From Allosediminivita pacifica (GTDB taxonomy: Bacteria; Pseudomonadota; Alphaproteobacteria; Rhodobacterales; Rhodobacteraceae): DNA of 56,058 nucleotides. Positions within the stretch are counted from its first letter, which is position 1. Every line of letters begins with the position of its first letter. The translations under genes were made by a program, and so were the position numbers. Below are positions 7,574-15,439 of this stretch, one piece after another. The stretch is taken from the NCBI RefSeq assembly GCF_003054175.1, contig NZ_QBKN01000026.1, positions 1 through 56,058 of the forward strand, read 5' to 3'. The notes beneath the pieces were generated by a model. That model saw only the letters and a program-made list of their open reading frames with translations, did not search any database and was not told where the DNA came from.

Positions 7574-8149
7574 TTACTCAGTCCCGTGCCGCTGTTGCAG
7601 CTCTCGGACCAGAGGCAGCAGCGTGTTGTCGATGTCGGATTGCGTGAGGGGCCCGACGTGCCGGTAGGCGATGGTCCCGTTGGCGGCGATCACGTAGGTT
7701 TCAGGGATGCCATAGACGCCCCATTCGATCCCGGCGCGTCCGTCGTGGTCGGCCCCGATGCGAGTGTAGGGATCGCCAAGGTCGTCGAGCCAAGCGGCGG
7801 CCTGGTCGGGCGGGTCCTTGTAGTTGATGCCATAGATCGGCACCTCGTTGCTCCGGCTCAGGCTCATGAAGAGCGGGTGCTCCTGCCGGCAGGGCACGCA
7901 CCAGGAGGCGAAGACATTGACCAGCGAGACATGACCCGCGAGGTCGGACGTGGATAGCCCCGCCTCGCGTCCCTGGACCGGCGGCAGGTCGAACTCCGGC
8001 ACCGGCCTGTCGAGGAGGGCTGATGGCAGGTCTTCGGAGCTGTTGAACAGGCCCCAGGCGAAGACTGCGAACAGTAGCGTCGCCAAGAGCGGCACGACGA
8101 TCAGTAAAGGCAGACGCGGCAGACGTGAGGATTTCGGAACATCGGTCAT
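7574..8149 (-). CDS. DsbE/CcmG-like membrane-anchored thioredoxin
   Basis: A 191-residue protein with one N-terminal membrane anchor (LLIVVPLLATLLFAVFAWGLF) and a CcmG/DsbE fold. The active site is VFASWCVPCRQEHP and it has the GVYGIPETYVI cis-Pro block. CcmG proteins reduce apocytochrome c or other periplasmic thiols. The start at 8149 is chosen over an upstream one because AGGGAAA precedes it and its ATG overlaps the stop of the next gene (ATGA). It is probably a copper-resistance paralogue rather than the housekeeping ccmG. Confidence 0.9.
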   Translation of the reverse strand: MTDVPKSSRLPRLPLLIVVPLLATLLFAVFAWGLFNSSEDLPSALLDRPVPEFDLPPVQGREAGLSTSDLAGHVSLVNVFASWCVPCRQEHPLFMSLSRSNEVPIYGINYKDPPDQAAAWLDDLGDPYTRIGADHDGRAGIEWGVYGIPETYVIAANGTIAYRHVGPLTQSDIDNTLLPLVRELQQRHGTE

Positions 8150-8340
8150 TGGTGTGTTTCCCTGTCTGCGCCGCGGGGCTGCCGCCGCGCAGAGCTGGGC
8201 GGGCGTAATCGCATGCAGCACACTGCCAACACGACAAGCAGCACCAGGATCATCAGGAGGCAGCCAGCCCAGAACAGTCCGAGTCGCAGAATCGAGTCCC
8301 CTTGCCGTGCCCCGTCGGAGACGAGAAGGCTGGTCAACAT
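8146..8340 (-). CDS. Small single-span membrane protein
   Basis: A 64-residue protein with one hydrophobic helix (LGLFWAGCLLMILVLLVVLAVCCMRL) and a basic, polar C-terminus. It is coupled to the dsbE-like gene by a 4-base overlap. The layout before a CcmG homologue recalls the small CcmD protein, but length and sequence do not allow that assignment. Two Cys at the membrane edge could take part in redox chemistry; this is inference. Confidence 0.6.
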   Translation of the reverse strand: MLTSLLVSDGARQGDSILRLGLFWAGCLLMILVLLVVLAVCCMRLRPPSSARRQPRGADRETHQ

Positions 8341-8353
8341 GATCCGGATCTCC

Positions 8354-8485
8354 TCAGCTACGCAGATACTTGATCAGGGCCACAACCCCGAGCACCAGCA
8401 CCGCCAGGACCAAGATCCAGATCACGCCCATTCCGAGCATCATGCCCGGGCCCATCATTTCCCCGTTCATCATCATGCAATTCAT
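8354..8485 (-). CDS. Met-rich one-helix membrane peptide
   Basis: A 43-residue protein starting MNCMMMNGEMMGPGMM, then a hydrophobic helix and the tail LIKYLRS. AAGGA is about 14 bases before the ATG at 8485; an alternative ATG at 8476 is also possible. Met-rich short peptides with this IKYLR ending often accompany copper oxidases, and the Met cluster suggests a Cu(I) site. It is followed 14 bases later by the 64-residue gene. Confidence 0.6.
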   Translation of the reverse strand: MNCMMMNGEMMGPGMMLGMGVIWILVLAVLVLGVVALIKYLRS

Positions 8486-8548
8486 CCTTGCTCGACTTTC
8501 CTTAAAGAGCCGGCAGCTCCAGCATGACTGCCGGAGCTGCCCGCATGG

Positions 8549-9010
8549 TCATTTCACGGCGTAGACGGAGGGTGCTTCACCGTTCGCGATGCCATAGATC
8601 GTGAACGGCTCCTGTTTCTGGCCGCCCATGCCGGGAGAGCCAAGCGGCATTCCCGGCATGGTGACACCGATAAGCTCCGGCTTCTCCTCGAGGAGCCTGT
8701 CGACCACCTCGATCGGAACGTGTCCACTGACCACGTAGTCGTCGAGAAAGGCGGTATGGCAACCCATGAGGTCTTCCGGAATGCTGGCTTCGGTGCTGAT
8801 CTTCGACAGCTCGTGGGTCGGCTTCACCTCGACCTCGAAACCGTTGTCGCGAAGGTAGTCGGCGTAATTCTCGCAGCAGCCGCATTGAGGGTTCTTATAG
8901 AGAACCACTTCTTCGCCAGCGGCGACGGGGGCCGCGCCGAGGCCGAGGGCAAAGGTGGCGGCGGAGACGAGGGCAGCGAGGCCGCCCAGTCCAAACAGGG
9001 CCTTCTTCAT
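8549..9010 (-). CDS. DUF411 periplasmic metal-binding protein
   Basis: A 153-residue protein with a signal peptide (ending AAPVAAG) and the DUF411 core: VVLYKNPQCGCCENYADYLRD, GFEVEV, IPEDLMGCHTA, the GHVPIEVVDRLL helix and PGMPLGSPGM. These proteins bind copper or similar metals in the periplasm and regularly neighbour multicopper oxidases and copper exporters. The start follows GAAAGAC in the 30-base gap after the oxidase gene. The CGCC motif is intact. Confidence 0.9.
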   Translation of the reverse strand: MKKALFGLGGLAALVSAATFALGLGAAPVAAGEEVVLYKNPQCGCCENYADYLRDNGFEVEVKPTHELSKISTEASIPEDLMGCHTAFLDDYVVSGHVPIEVVDRLLEEKPELIGVTMPGMPLGSPGMGGQKQEPFTIYGIANGEAPSVYAVK

Positions 9011-9039
9011 GTCTTTCGTCCTTTCGTGGACTGCTGGTT

Positions 9040-10485
9040 TCAGAGATTTGCGCGGTGTCCGGTGGCGCCGTCGCCCACGCGGACGACAGCCATCATTCCG
9101 GCGGCCTGGTGTTCGAGGATGTGACAATGGAACATCCAGTCGCCGGGATTGTCGGCGACGAAGGCGATCTCGACCGTCTCTTCCGGCGCGACGAGCACCG
9201 TGTCTTGCCATTCCCGATACCGGGTCGGTTCTCCGTTCCGGGCGATGACCCGGAAGGAATGTCCGTGGAGATGGATCGGATGGTGCCAGGTGGTGCGGTT
9301 ATCCATCGCGAAGACATGGCTCGTGCCAAGAGCCATCGACACGAGCGGGTCCATCACGTGGCCATCGGCGGCTTGGCCGTTGATGAACCACATCGCCCCG
9401 TCGCGCATCTGCTGCATCATGGAGGCCGCGTCGTCGCCCATCATCATCTGACCCATCATGCCGCCATTGAAGACCACTTTGTGGCGCGTGGCGGCGGCGA
9501 TATCCGGCTCTCGAAGCGGGTTCGCCGGAAGGTCGAGCGACCAGTCCGGAACGGTTTTCCGAAGAGGCGCTTCGTCGTAGCGGACCTCGACGAGGTCATA
9601 CTCGAGGCCTTGGTAGGCGACGTCGCGCACCGTTGTGCGGCTTCCAGGGTGGCCGGCCATGTCCAGCACAAGGTCGATGCGCATTGCCGGGCCAATGACG
9701 ACGATACCCTCTGCCGGTGCGTGCGGCGTGACTGGCTGGCCGTCCAGCGCGACGATGACCGGATCGAGGTCGCCGAAGTCCAGCGCGAAGATGCGAGCGT
9801 TGGCCGCGTTGATGAGCCGCAGGCGGACGCGCTCGCCGCGACGCACCGCGACGGGCTCCGGGGAAGTGCCGTTGATCGTCACCGTGTTGCCGACGCGCCC
9901 ATTGTGCGCCGCATCATGGCGGTTGCCGAAGTCGTCGGAGATCTCGCCCGCGTCGGTCATCCGCCAGTCGTCGAGCATCCAGATCAAGTCCCGATCGACC
10001 CGGATCGGATCGTGCTCTTCGATGATGAGCGGACCGTAGAGGCCCCGCCCCACCTGCTCGGATGAGCGCTGGTGGGGATGATACCAGAACGTCCCGGCGT
10101 CGACGGCGTCGAACTCGTAGAGGAACTCGCCGCCAGCCGGGATCGGCGCCTGGGTCAGGTGTGGGACGCCGTCCATCGCGTTCGGTGTGCGAATGCCGTG
10201 CCAATGCACGGTTGTTTCCTCGGCGAGGCCGTTTTCCGCACGCACACGAATGGGCTCGCCCTGGCGCACCCGGATCTCGGGGCCCGGCACGCCGCCGTTA
10301 TAGGCCCAGACTGCACTGGAATTTTCAGGCACGCCGGCCAGATGAACCCGCGACAGAGCAGCTCGTAGACGCAAGGGCTCCGAAGCCGGTTGGGAGGTCC
10401 CGGGCATCGGCATGGTTGCGGCTGCAAACGCAGCGCCGCCGAGACGCAGCAGGCCGCGCCGGGTAAAAAGGACAGAAGAGGACAT
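9040..10485 (-). CDS. Multicopper oxidase (CueO/CopA type), Tat-exported
   Basis: A 481-residue three-cupredoxin oxidase. It starts with a Tat signal (TRRGLLRLGG), so it is exported folded. Copper ligands are complete: HWHGI, FWYHPHQRS, HPIHLHGHSF and the C-terminal HCHILEHQAAGMM. A Met-rich insert around residues 340-365 (GGMMGQMMMGDD and MMQQM) resembles the Cu(I)-oxidase region of CueO. It probably oxidises toxic Cu(I) to Cu(II) in the periplasm. The start at 10485 is chosen to place the twin-Arg motif near the N-terminus. It heads the run DUF411, Met-rich peptide, DsbE, TlpA, SCO and CcdA. Confidence 0.93.
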   Translation of the reverse strand: MSSSVLFTRRGLLRLGGAAFAAATMPMPGTSQPASEPLRLRAALSRVHLAGVPENSSAVWAYNGGVPGPEIRVRQGEPIRVRAENGLAEETTVHWHGIRTPNAMDGVPHLTQAPIPAGGEFLYEFDAVDAGTFWYHPHQRSSEQVGRGLYGPLIIEEHDPIRVDRDLIWMLDDWRMTDAGEISDDFGNRHDAAHNGRVGNTVTINGTSPEPVAVRRGERVRLRLINAANARIFALDFGDLDPVIVALDGQPVTPHAPAEGIVVIGPAMRIDLVLDMAGHPGSRTTVRDVAYQGLEYDLVEVRYDEAPLRKTVPDWSLDLPANPLREPDIAAATRHKVVFNGGMMGQMMMGDDAASMMQQMRDGAMWFINGQAADGHVMDPLVSMALGTSHVFAMDNRTTWHHPIHLHGHSFRVIARNGEPTRYREWQDTVLVAPEETVEIAFVADNPGDWMFHCHILEHQAAGMMAVVRVGDGATGHRANL

Positions 10486-10581
10486 AAGATCCGCCTGTAT
10501 CTGAAGAGGGAGCATCGCGCTGACCACACGCGAACGCACTGTACCGATCAGCCAGGAACGGTCTGACCGATGACGGAAACT

Positions 10582-10911
10582 TCAGAGAGACAGTTTGGGC
10601 GGTGACGGCTCGGGGGGAGCGCTGCTGCCCGACAACAACGGCCGGTCGACTCCGAAAAGCAACCCGCGTGCCTGTTCACTTTCCACAAGAACCATCGGGC
10701 TGCTGGCCAAGGCCATCAGACCACCCGCCGCGCACGGCGCAAGACAAGTGAACTGACACTCCGTCACCGGAGCGTCGACACAGTCGTCGCAGCCGGACAT
10801 AGCCTGCATCGTCTCCGACGGCACAGCCGCGGCCGCGCCACCTGGGCCAAGCGGCCCAAGGAGACTAACCGTCAGGGACAGCACCAAGAGGAGAATCAGG
10901 GAACGCATCAT
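10582..10911 (-). CDS. Small exported Cys-rich protein, unknown
   Basis: A 109-residue protein with a signal peptide (LILLLVLSLTVSLLGPLGPGGAAAA). The mature part has five Cys residues within a short stretch (SGCDDCVDAPVTECQFTCLAPC), a likely metal or disulfide cluster, then a Pro-rich tail. It lies upstream of the multicopper oxidase and just behind a CueR-like operator. The family is not recognised; a copper-binding periplasmic role is inferred. Confidence 0.65.
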   Translation of the reverse strand: MMRSLILLLVLSLTVSLLGPLGPGGAAAAVPSETMQAMSGCDDCVDAPVTECQFTCLAPCAAGGLMALASSPMVLVESEQARGLLFGVDRPLLSGSSAPPEPSPPKLSL

Positions 10912-10918
10912 CGGAGGC

Positions 10919-10949
10919 GAAAATGGGGCTTCCAGTGCTAGAAGGTAAA
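10919..10949 (-). promoter_or_regulatory. CueR/MerR-type promoter for the multicopper oxidase operon
   Basis: On the minus strand a TTTACC -35-like box (10944-10949) is followed by a 19-base spacer and ATTTTC (10919-10924). The dyad CTTCTAG-CA-CTGGAAG spans 10929-10944, close to the CueR pattern. The -10 box lies only about 8 bases before the ATG at 10911, and there is no Shine-Dalgarno there, so the mRNA may be leaderless. Confidence 0.45.
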
Positions 10950-11003
10950 TCGACGGGCGATCACTTCTCCGTAGGCCATCATGGCACGGCGGGTGAGGAT
11001 CAT
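10938..11003 (-). CDS. Possible 21-residue peptide after zntA
   Basis: A 22-codon frame (MILTRRAMMAYGEVIARRFTF) starts 12 bases after the zntA stop and has an excellent AAAGGAG Shine-Dalgarno 7 bases ahead. Its 3' end overlaps the CueR-like operator. It may be a real short peptide or the truncated start of a longer gene; no family is recognised. Confidence 0.3.
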   Translation of the reverse strand: MILTRRAMMAYGEVIARRFTF

Positions 11004-11015
11004 CGCTATCTCCTT

Positions 11016-13304
11016 TCAGGTCGTTGCCGCTGCGTGATCGGAGCGTGCCTCATCGGCGGTCGGACCGATGCGTTCCGGGGGTTCAGGCGTGCCGGCGGGC
11101 CGGAAGAACAGCAGTCGGAGGGCGTTCATCGTGACAAGCACCGTGGCGCCGGTATCGGCGAGGATCGCGATCCAGAGGCCGGTGAGCCCGAGAACGGTGG
11201 TCACGAGGAAGACCGCCTTGAGCCCGAGCGCAATCGCGATGTTCTGGCGAATGTTCGACATGGTGGCCCGGGCGAGGCGGACCTTGCCCGCCACATCGGT
11301 CACGCGGTTGCGCAGAATCGCCGCGTCGGCCGTCTCCAGCGCGACATCGGTGCCCGATCCCATGGCCACGCCCACATGCGCGGCCGCGAGCGCGGGCGCG
11401 TCGTTGATCCCGTCGCCGATCATCATCACCCGGGCGTCCGCCGTCAGGTCGCGGATGGCCGTCACCTTGTCTTCCGGCATCAGTTCGGAGCGATGCTCGA
11501 TCCCGAGCCCGTCGGCGATGGCCTGGGCCGTGCGCGGGTTGTCCCCGGTCAGCATGATCGAAGAGATGCCGAGGTTGCGCAACTCTGTAACAGCATCCGC
11601 CGCATCGGCGCGCGGCTCGTCCCGCAGCGCGATGAGGCCTTGGGGAACGTCATCGCGCAACACCATGACCACCGTCTTACCGTCGGCTTCCAGGGCCGCC
11701 ACGCGCGTGCGTAGGTCTTCCGTGAGCGCGCAGCGCTCCTCCGCCAGCCGGGGAGACCCCACGCAGACCGTCACGTCGTCGATGGACGCTTCCGCCCCCT
11801 TGCCGGGGAGCGCGCGGCCCCCCGTGGCTGACGCCGCGCCCACACCCCGCCGTTCGGCCTCGGCACAGATCGCCTGGCCGAGCGGGTGGCTGGCGCCGCT
11901 CTCGACGCCGGCCGCGAGGGCCATGAGGTCGTTCTCGCTCCCGCTGAGCACCCAGACATCTGTTACGCGCGGCTTGCCATGCGTGAGCGTCCCGGTCTTA
12001 TCGAAGGCGACATGAGTCGTGCGGGCCGCCGCCTCGATCACCGCGCCGCCCTTCATCAGAAGGCCGTTGCGCGCTCCTGTCGATAGGGCCGAGGTAATCG
12101 ACGCGGGCACCGAGATGACCAACGCACATGGGCACCCGATCAGCAGCAGCGCCAGCGCCCGGTAGACCCATTCGCCCCAGGCCAGGCCAAAGGCCAGCGG
12201 AGGGACGACCGCCACCAGCAGTGCGACGCCCACTACGGCAGGCATATAGATCCGGCTGAACCGATCAATGAAGCGTTCGGTCGGCGCGCGGGCGCTCTCG
12301 GCCTCTTCGACGAGGCGGACGATGCGGGCGATGGTGTTGTCCTCGGCCGCCTTCGTGACCCGCACGCGCAGGAGCGCCTCAGCGTTGATCGACCCGGCGA
12401 AGACATCTGCACCGGGCTCCTTGAGGCTGGGGACGCTCTCGCCCGTCACAGGGCTTTCGTCTACGCCCGAGGTGCCGTCGATCACCTCGCCGTCGCAGGG
12501 CACGCGGTCGCCGGGACGGACCTGCACGACCTGGCCGACCTGGAGGGTCTCGGCCGAGACATCCCGCGTCTTGCCGCCCACTTCGAGCCGCGCCGTCTTC
12601 GGCACGAGCTTCGAGAGCGCCCGGATGCTGTCACGCGCCTTGCCGGCCGACACGCCTTCCAGAAGCTCGCCCACGGCGAAGAGGAAGACGACCAGCGCGG
12701 CCTCTTCCGGCTCTCCGATCACCAGCGCACCGCAGGCAGCGATGGTCATCAGCATCTCGATGGTGAAGGGCATGCCGGCCCGAACCATCGCGAAGGCGCG
12801 TTGCGCCACCGGCACGATCCCGACAAGCGTCGCCAGAACGAAGACCCAGTGCGCGATCTCGGCCGGCAGGACGAGCCGGGACGCCCAGGCCGCCGCTAGG
12901 AGTGCGCCGGTGCCGAGCACCAGCCGGCCCTTGGCGGTGGTCATCCAGGAGGTCGGCGCATCCTCGGCCGGGCCGTCGTCTATGTCCGGGTCACTGTCGC
13001 TTTCCGGGGTCTCCGCCGCAGCGGGAAACGCCCCATCCGGCAGGACGAAGCCGCCCTTGGGCTTTTCCGGCCGTGCGCCCTTGGGCGCGATGCCGAATCC
13101 GACGCCACGCACGGCCGTCTCGATCTTCTCGGGCGATGTCCGTGTCTCATCGAGGGTCAGCCGCAACCGCTCGGCCATCAGCGCGACATCGACATCGGCG
13201 ACGCCGGGCAGACGCTCGACCGCGCCGCGCACCTTCGCGGCGCAGGACCCGCAATCCATGCCGGTCACCCGCCATTCACGTTGTGCTGCGCTCTCGGCCG
13301 CCAT
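11016..13304 (-). CDS. zntA: ZntA-type Zn/Cd/Pb-exporting P1B ATPase
   Basis: A 762-residue heavy-metal P-type ATPase. The order is: N-terminal metal-binding domain with GMDCGSCAAKV (about residues 16-26), an acidic linker, transmembrane helices, the actuator loop with TGES, the metal motif GCPCALVIS, the phosphorylation site DKTGTLT, HPLGQA, the ATP-binding loop with MLTGDN, GDGINDAPAL, and the last helices with LKAVF and ADTGATVL. The final Lys and Asp-Thr-Gly are the P1B-2 (Zn, Cd, Pb) signature. The start at 13304 lies 36 bases from a MerR-type promoter. It probably exports zinc, cadmium or lead to the periplasm. Confidence 0.95.
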   Translation of the reverse strand: MAAESAAQREWRVTGMDCGSCAAKVRGAVERLPGVADVDVALMAERLRLTLDETRTSPEKIETAVRGVGFGIAPKGARPEKPKGGFVLPDGAFPAAAETPESDSDPDIDDGPAEDAPTSWMTTAKGRLVLGTGALLAAAWASRLVLPAEIAHWVFVLATLVGIVPVAQRAFAMVRAGMPFTIEMLMTIAACGALVIGEPEEAALVVFLFAVGELLEGVSAGKARDSIRALSKLVPKTARLEVGGKTRDVSAETLQVGQVVQVRPGDRVPCDGEVIDGTSGVDESPVTGESVPSLKEPGADVFAGSINAEALLRVRVTKAAEDNTIARIVRLVEEAESARAPTERFIDRFSRIYMPAVVGVALLVAVVPPLAFGLAWGEWVYRALALLLIGCPCALVISVPASITSALSTGARNGLLMKGGAVIEAAARTTHVAFDKTGTLTHGKPRVTDVWVLSGSENDLMALAAGVESGASHPLGQAICAEAERRGVGAASATGGRALPGKGAEASIDDVTVCVGSPRLAEERCALTEDLRTRVAALEADGKTVVMVLRDDVPQGLIALRDEPRADAADAVTELRNLGISSIMLTGDNPRTAQAIADGLGIEHRSELMPEDKVTAIRDLTADARVMMIGDGINDAPALAAAHVGVAMGSGTDVALETADAAILRNRVTDVAGKVRLARATMSNIRQNIAIALGLKAVFLVTTVLGLTGLWIAILADTGATVLVTMNALRLLFFRPAGTPEPPERIGPTADEARSDHAAATT

Positions 13305-13339
13305 GATGCTTCTCCGTCGTGAGTCCCTGATTGGACGTC

Positions 13340-13370
13340 GATATACGACCTTCAGCCACTGTAGGTTCAA
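13340..13370 (-). promoter_or_regulatory. MerR-type promoter of zntA
   Basis: Minus strand: TTGAAC (-35, 13365-13370), a 19-base spacer containing CTACAGTGGCTGAAG, then TATATC (-10, 13340-13345). The overlong 19-base spacer with a dyad is the hallmark of MerR-family activation. It is nearly the same as the boxes before czcD (15370-15400) and before the sco-dsbB operon (17120-17150). Confidence 0.75.
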
Positions 13371-13426
13371 GGGCGAATACCAATATCACCAAACTCAAAC
13401 GATCTACCAGCTTCAGCGGCGGTCGC

Positions 13427-13700
13427 ATCTATCCGCTCGCTGCACTCGCCGAGATTGCCGGCTGCTTCGCAGTCTGGGCGTGGTTGCGTCGTGCCTCAAA
13501 CCTTTGGTTATTACCGGGACTTGCAAGCCTTGTTGCGTTCGGCTGGCTGCGCACGCAGGTCGACATCGCTTTTACGGGTCGCGCCTATGCTACTTATGGC
13601 GGCGTCTGAATCGCCGCCTCACTTGTCTGGTGAAGGTCAGTAGCCAGACGGCTGGGATTTTACCTGAGCGGGGCTGTGCCTGATCGGCACCGCAGGGATC
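13427..13700 (+). pseudogene. Decayed YnfA/UPF0060 membrane protein
   Basis: The frame reads [20 protein letters not shown], then [10 protein letters not shown] and a TGA where intact copies have Tyr (YGGVYIAAS). After the stop the homology goes on as IAASLVW, another stop, and fragments corresponding to the RPDRW-VIGTA end. A full intact homologue is at 16251-16577 on the other strand. The family is a small four-helix inner-membrane protein related to the drug and metabolite transporters. This copy is dead through at least two nonsense changes and probable indels. Confidence 0.75.
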
Positions 13701-13798
13701 CTTGAGCGTAGACCACCGAACCGGACATTCGGGGTAGCTCAGCCGGCGACGGACTTTACTGGCCGTTCGTTGCACTCATTATGGCAACTCTAATGTTC

Positions 13799-14005
13799 GT
13801 TTCCGTCGAGAGCTTCAATGGCCGCCTGCGCGACGAGTGCCTCAACGAGCACCTGTTCGCCAACCTGCGCCACGCCCGGGAACTGATCGCGTCCTGGCGT
13901 GACGATTACAATCACCATCGGCCCCACACGAGCCTCGACGGGCTCACCCCGTGGGAGTATCACCAACGGGCAGTAGAGGACCAAACCCTGAACAGAGCGA
14001 ACTAA
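13799..14005 (+). pseudogene. IS3-family transposase OrfB, C-terminal fragment
   Basis: Only the last 69 or so codons of a DDE transposase remain: VESFNGRLRDECLNEHLF, then ELIASWRDDYNHHRPHTSLDGLTPWEY. The second catalytic half and the HRPHTSLGG-like block are typical of the IS51/IS407 group of IS3 elements. The N-terminal part and OrfA are missing, so it is inactive. In the same frame the fragment is preceded by an unrelated hydrophobic stretch (LYWPFVALIMATLMF), a recombination joint. Confidence 0.85.
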
Positions 14006-14034
14006 TAAACGCGGACTCCGAGGGGAGCACGTCA
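13799..14034 (+). mobile_element. IS3-family right-end remnant
   Basis: The fragment ends with GGGGAGCACGTCA at 14022-14034, one base from the TGACCTGCTCCCC-type terminal repeat of this group when read in reverse. The sequence to its right is the middle of a methyltransferase-like gene, so the element inserted into that gene and later lost its left part. Confidence 0.7.
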
Positions 14035-14363
14035 CGGCCCTTGGCACCCATCGTCTGGCGCGCGCCGAACCCGATCACCTCGAACCAGACGCCCGCATTT
14101 CCTGCGAGGATCAGGATTGGACCCGCTCCGTAGCGCAGCCAGTTGGGAACCTGCATTACACCCCAGCCGAGGAGCCCAAGAGCGATGACGGATGAGAAGA
14201 AAGCGAAGGTCGCGCTCCAGCTTACGACCGATACCGTTGGCCCAAAGGTCTGCGGCGGCCAGACGCGGCGGTCGGGTCTTGCAATGGACCATGTGACGGC
14301 AATCAACGTCAGAGCGGCGATCATCAACGCCACGCCCGACAACAGGCCACCCATCAGACTCAT
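14035..14363 (-). pseudogene. Isoprenylcysteine carboxyl methyltransferase-like membrane protein, truncated by IS3
   Basis: The 5' two thirds or so of a small membrane methyltransferase-like gene: about four hydrophobic segments, then VWFEVIGFGARQTMGAKG. In full-length relatives, a motif of the form RIGxxQTSGAEGGL is followed by the catalytic LYRYSRNPQY block, which is absent here because the IS3 right end takes over at 14034. The reading frame continues into the IS and stops there. It directly follows the start side of czcD's neighbour region. It is almost surely non-functional. Confidence 0.65.
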
Positions 14364-14396
14364 CTCTTTGCCTCCCCGTCCGGCGCCGGCGATGCG

Positions 14397-15341
14397 TTAG
14401 TGCGAATGCCCGACATCTTCGCTAGCCGTGCCGTGCCCATAGAGATCGGCATCCTCATGGGCACAATCTTCGTGCTCGAACTCGAGGCTCGAATGAGCAA
14501 TGCCGAACCGGTCCCGTAGCGTGTCCTTGATGCGTTGCTTTGTTGACTCGATGCTCGCCCAGCCTTTCCCCGTCAGCACGACATGGCAATCGAGTGCGAC
14601 TTCGTGCTCCTGCATCTGCCACAGATGGACGTGGTGGACGTCGGCCACCCCCTCTGCGCCGCGCATAGCGTCTATGACACTTTCGCAATCGAGGTCAGGC
14701 GGGCTGCCCAGCATCAGCGTTCGGATCGGGCCGCCTATCTCGGTAAAGGCTAGATATAGAATGTAGAGAGCGATCCCGATCGTGATCGCCGGGTCCACCC
14801 AACGCATGTCGTAGAGGATGATGAGCGATCCGCCGACGATCACAGCGACCGACGCGAGCGCATCGGAGAGGTTGTGCAGGAACAAGGCGCGAATGTTCAC
14901 GCTGCCCTTTTGCATGGAATAGGTCAGCAGCGCGGTAAGGGTGTCCACGACCAGTGCGACACCGCCAAGGATCACGACCGTCCAGCCTTGAACCTCTGGT
15001 GGGTCGATCATCCGCATGCCGCCCTCGTAGATCAGGTAGAAACCTATCAGAATAAGCGTGGTGTAGTTGATCAGCGCGGCGACGATCTCGATCCGGCCGT
15101 AGCCAAAGGTCATGCGCTCATCCGCCGGTCGCCGCGCGATTTTGCGCGCGGCGAAGGCGATCACAAGCGACGCCATGTCCGAGAAATTGTGTAGCGCGTC
15201 AGCGATCAGCGCCAGGCTGCCCGAAAGGATCCCGCCGACGATCTGCGCGACGGTCAGAAGGCCGTTGGCCCAGATCGCGACAGACACGCGGCGGTCGCCG
15301 GATTTTGGGTCGATATGAGTATGGCTATGATCGTGCGGCAC
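14397..15341 (-). CDS. czcD: CDF-family Zn/Cd/Co exporter (CzcD/ZitB type)
   Basis: A 314-residue cation diffusion facilitator with six membrane segments and a C-terminal cytoplasmic domain. The metal site residues are visible: ALIADALHNFSDM in helix 2 and ALFLHNLSDALASV in helix 5, plus His-rich N- and C-termini (HDHSHTHID; HEDCAHEDADLYGHGTASEDVGHSH). It exchanges cytoplasmic zinc or cadmium for protons. A GTG start at 15341 is preferred over the upstream ATG because GAGGAG lies 6 bases before it. Its promoter carries a MerR-type operator. Confidence 0.93.
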   Translation of the reverse strand: MPHDHSHTHIDPKSGDRRVSVAIWANGLLTVAQIVGGILSGSLALIADALHNFSDMASLVIAFAARKIARRPADERMTFGYGRIEIVAALINYTTLILIGFYLIYEGGMRMIDPPEVQGWTVVILGGVALVVDTLTALLTYSMQKGSVNIRALFLHNLSDALASVAVIVGGSLIILYDMRWVDPAITIGIALYILYLAFTEIGGPIRTLMLGSPPDLDCESVIDAMRGAEGVADVHHVHLWQMQEHEVALDCHVVLTGKGWASIESTKQRIKDTLRDRFGIAHSSLEFEHEDCAHEDADLYGHGTASEDVGHSH

Positions 15342-15369
15342 GGAAAGCTCCTCGAATCGGTCGAGGAGC

Positions 15370-15400
15370 AAGCTAGTTGCTATAGTGGCTGTAGGTTCAA
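15370..15400 (-). promoter_or_regulatory. MerR-type promoter of czcD
   Basis: Minus strand: TTGAAC (15395-15400), a 19-base spacer with the dyad CTACAG-CCA-CTATAG, then TAGCTT (15370-15375). The arrangement is that of a MerR-activated promoter and closely matches the zntA and sco promoters. Confidence 0.75.
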
Positions 15401-15439
15401 TGCCTTTAACTCATTCCGACCTAGACCTTGGGCCTTCGG

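Noticed and set aside
12268-13683. A 471-residue plus-strand open frame opposite zntA
   Set aside because: It is rich in Arg, Ser and Thr as expected for the antisense of a GC-rich gene; zntA motifs are complete on the other strand.
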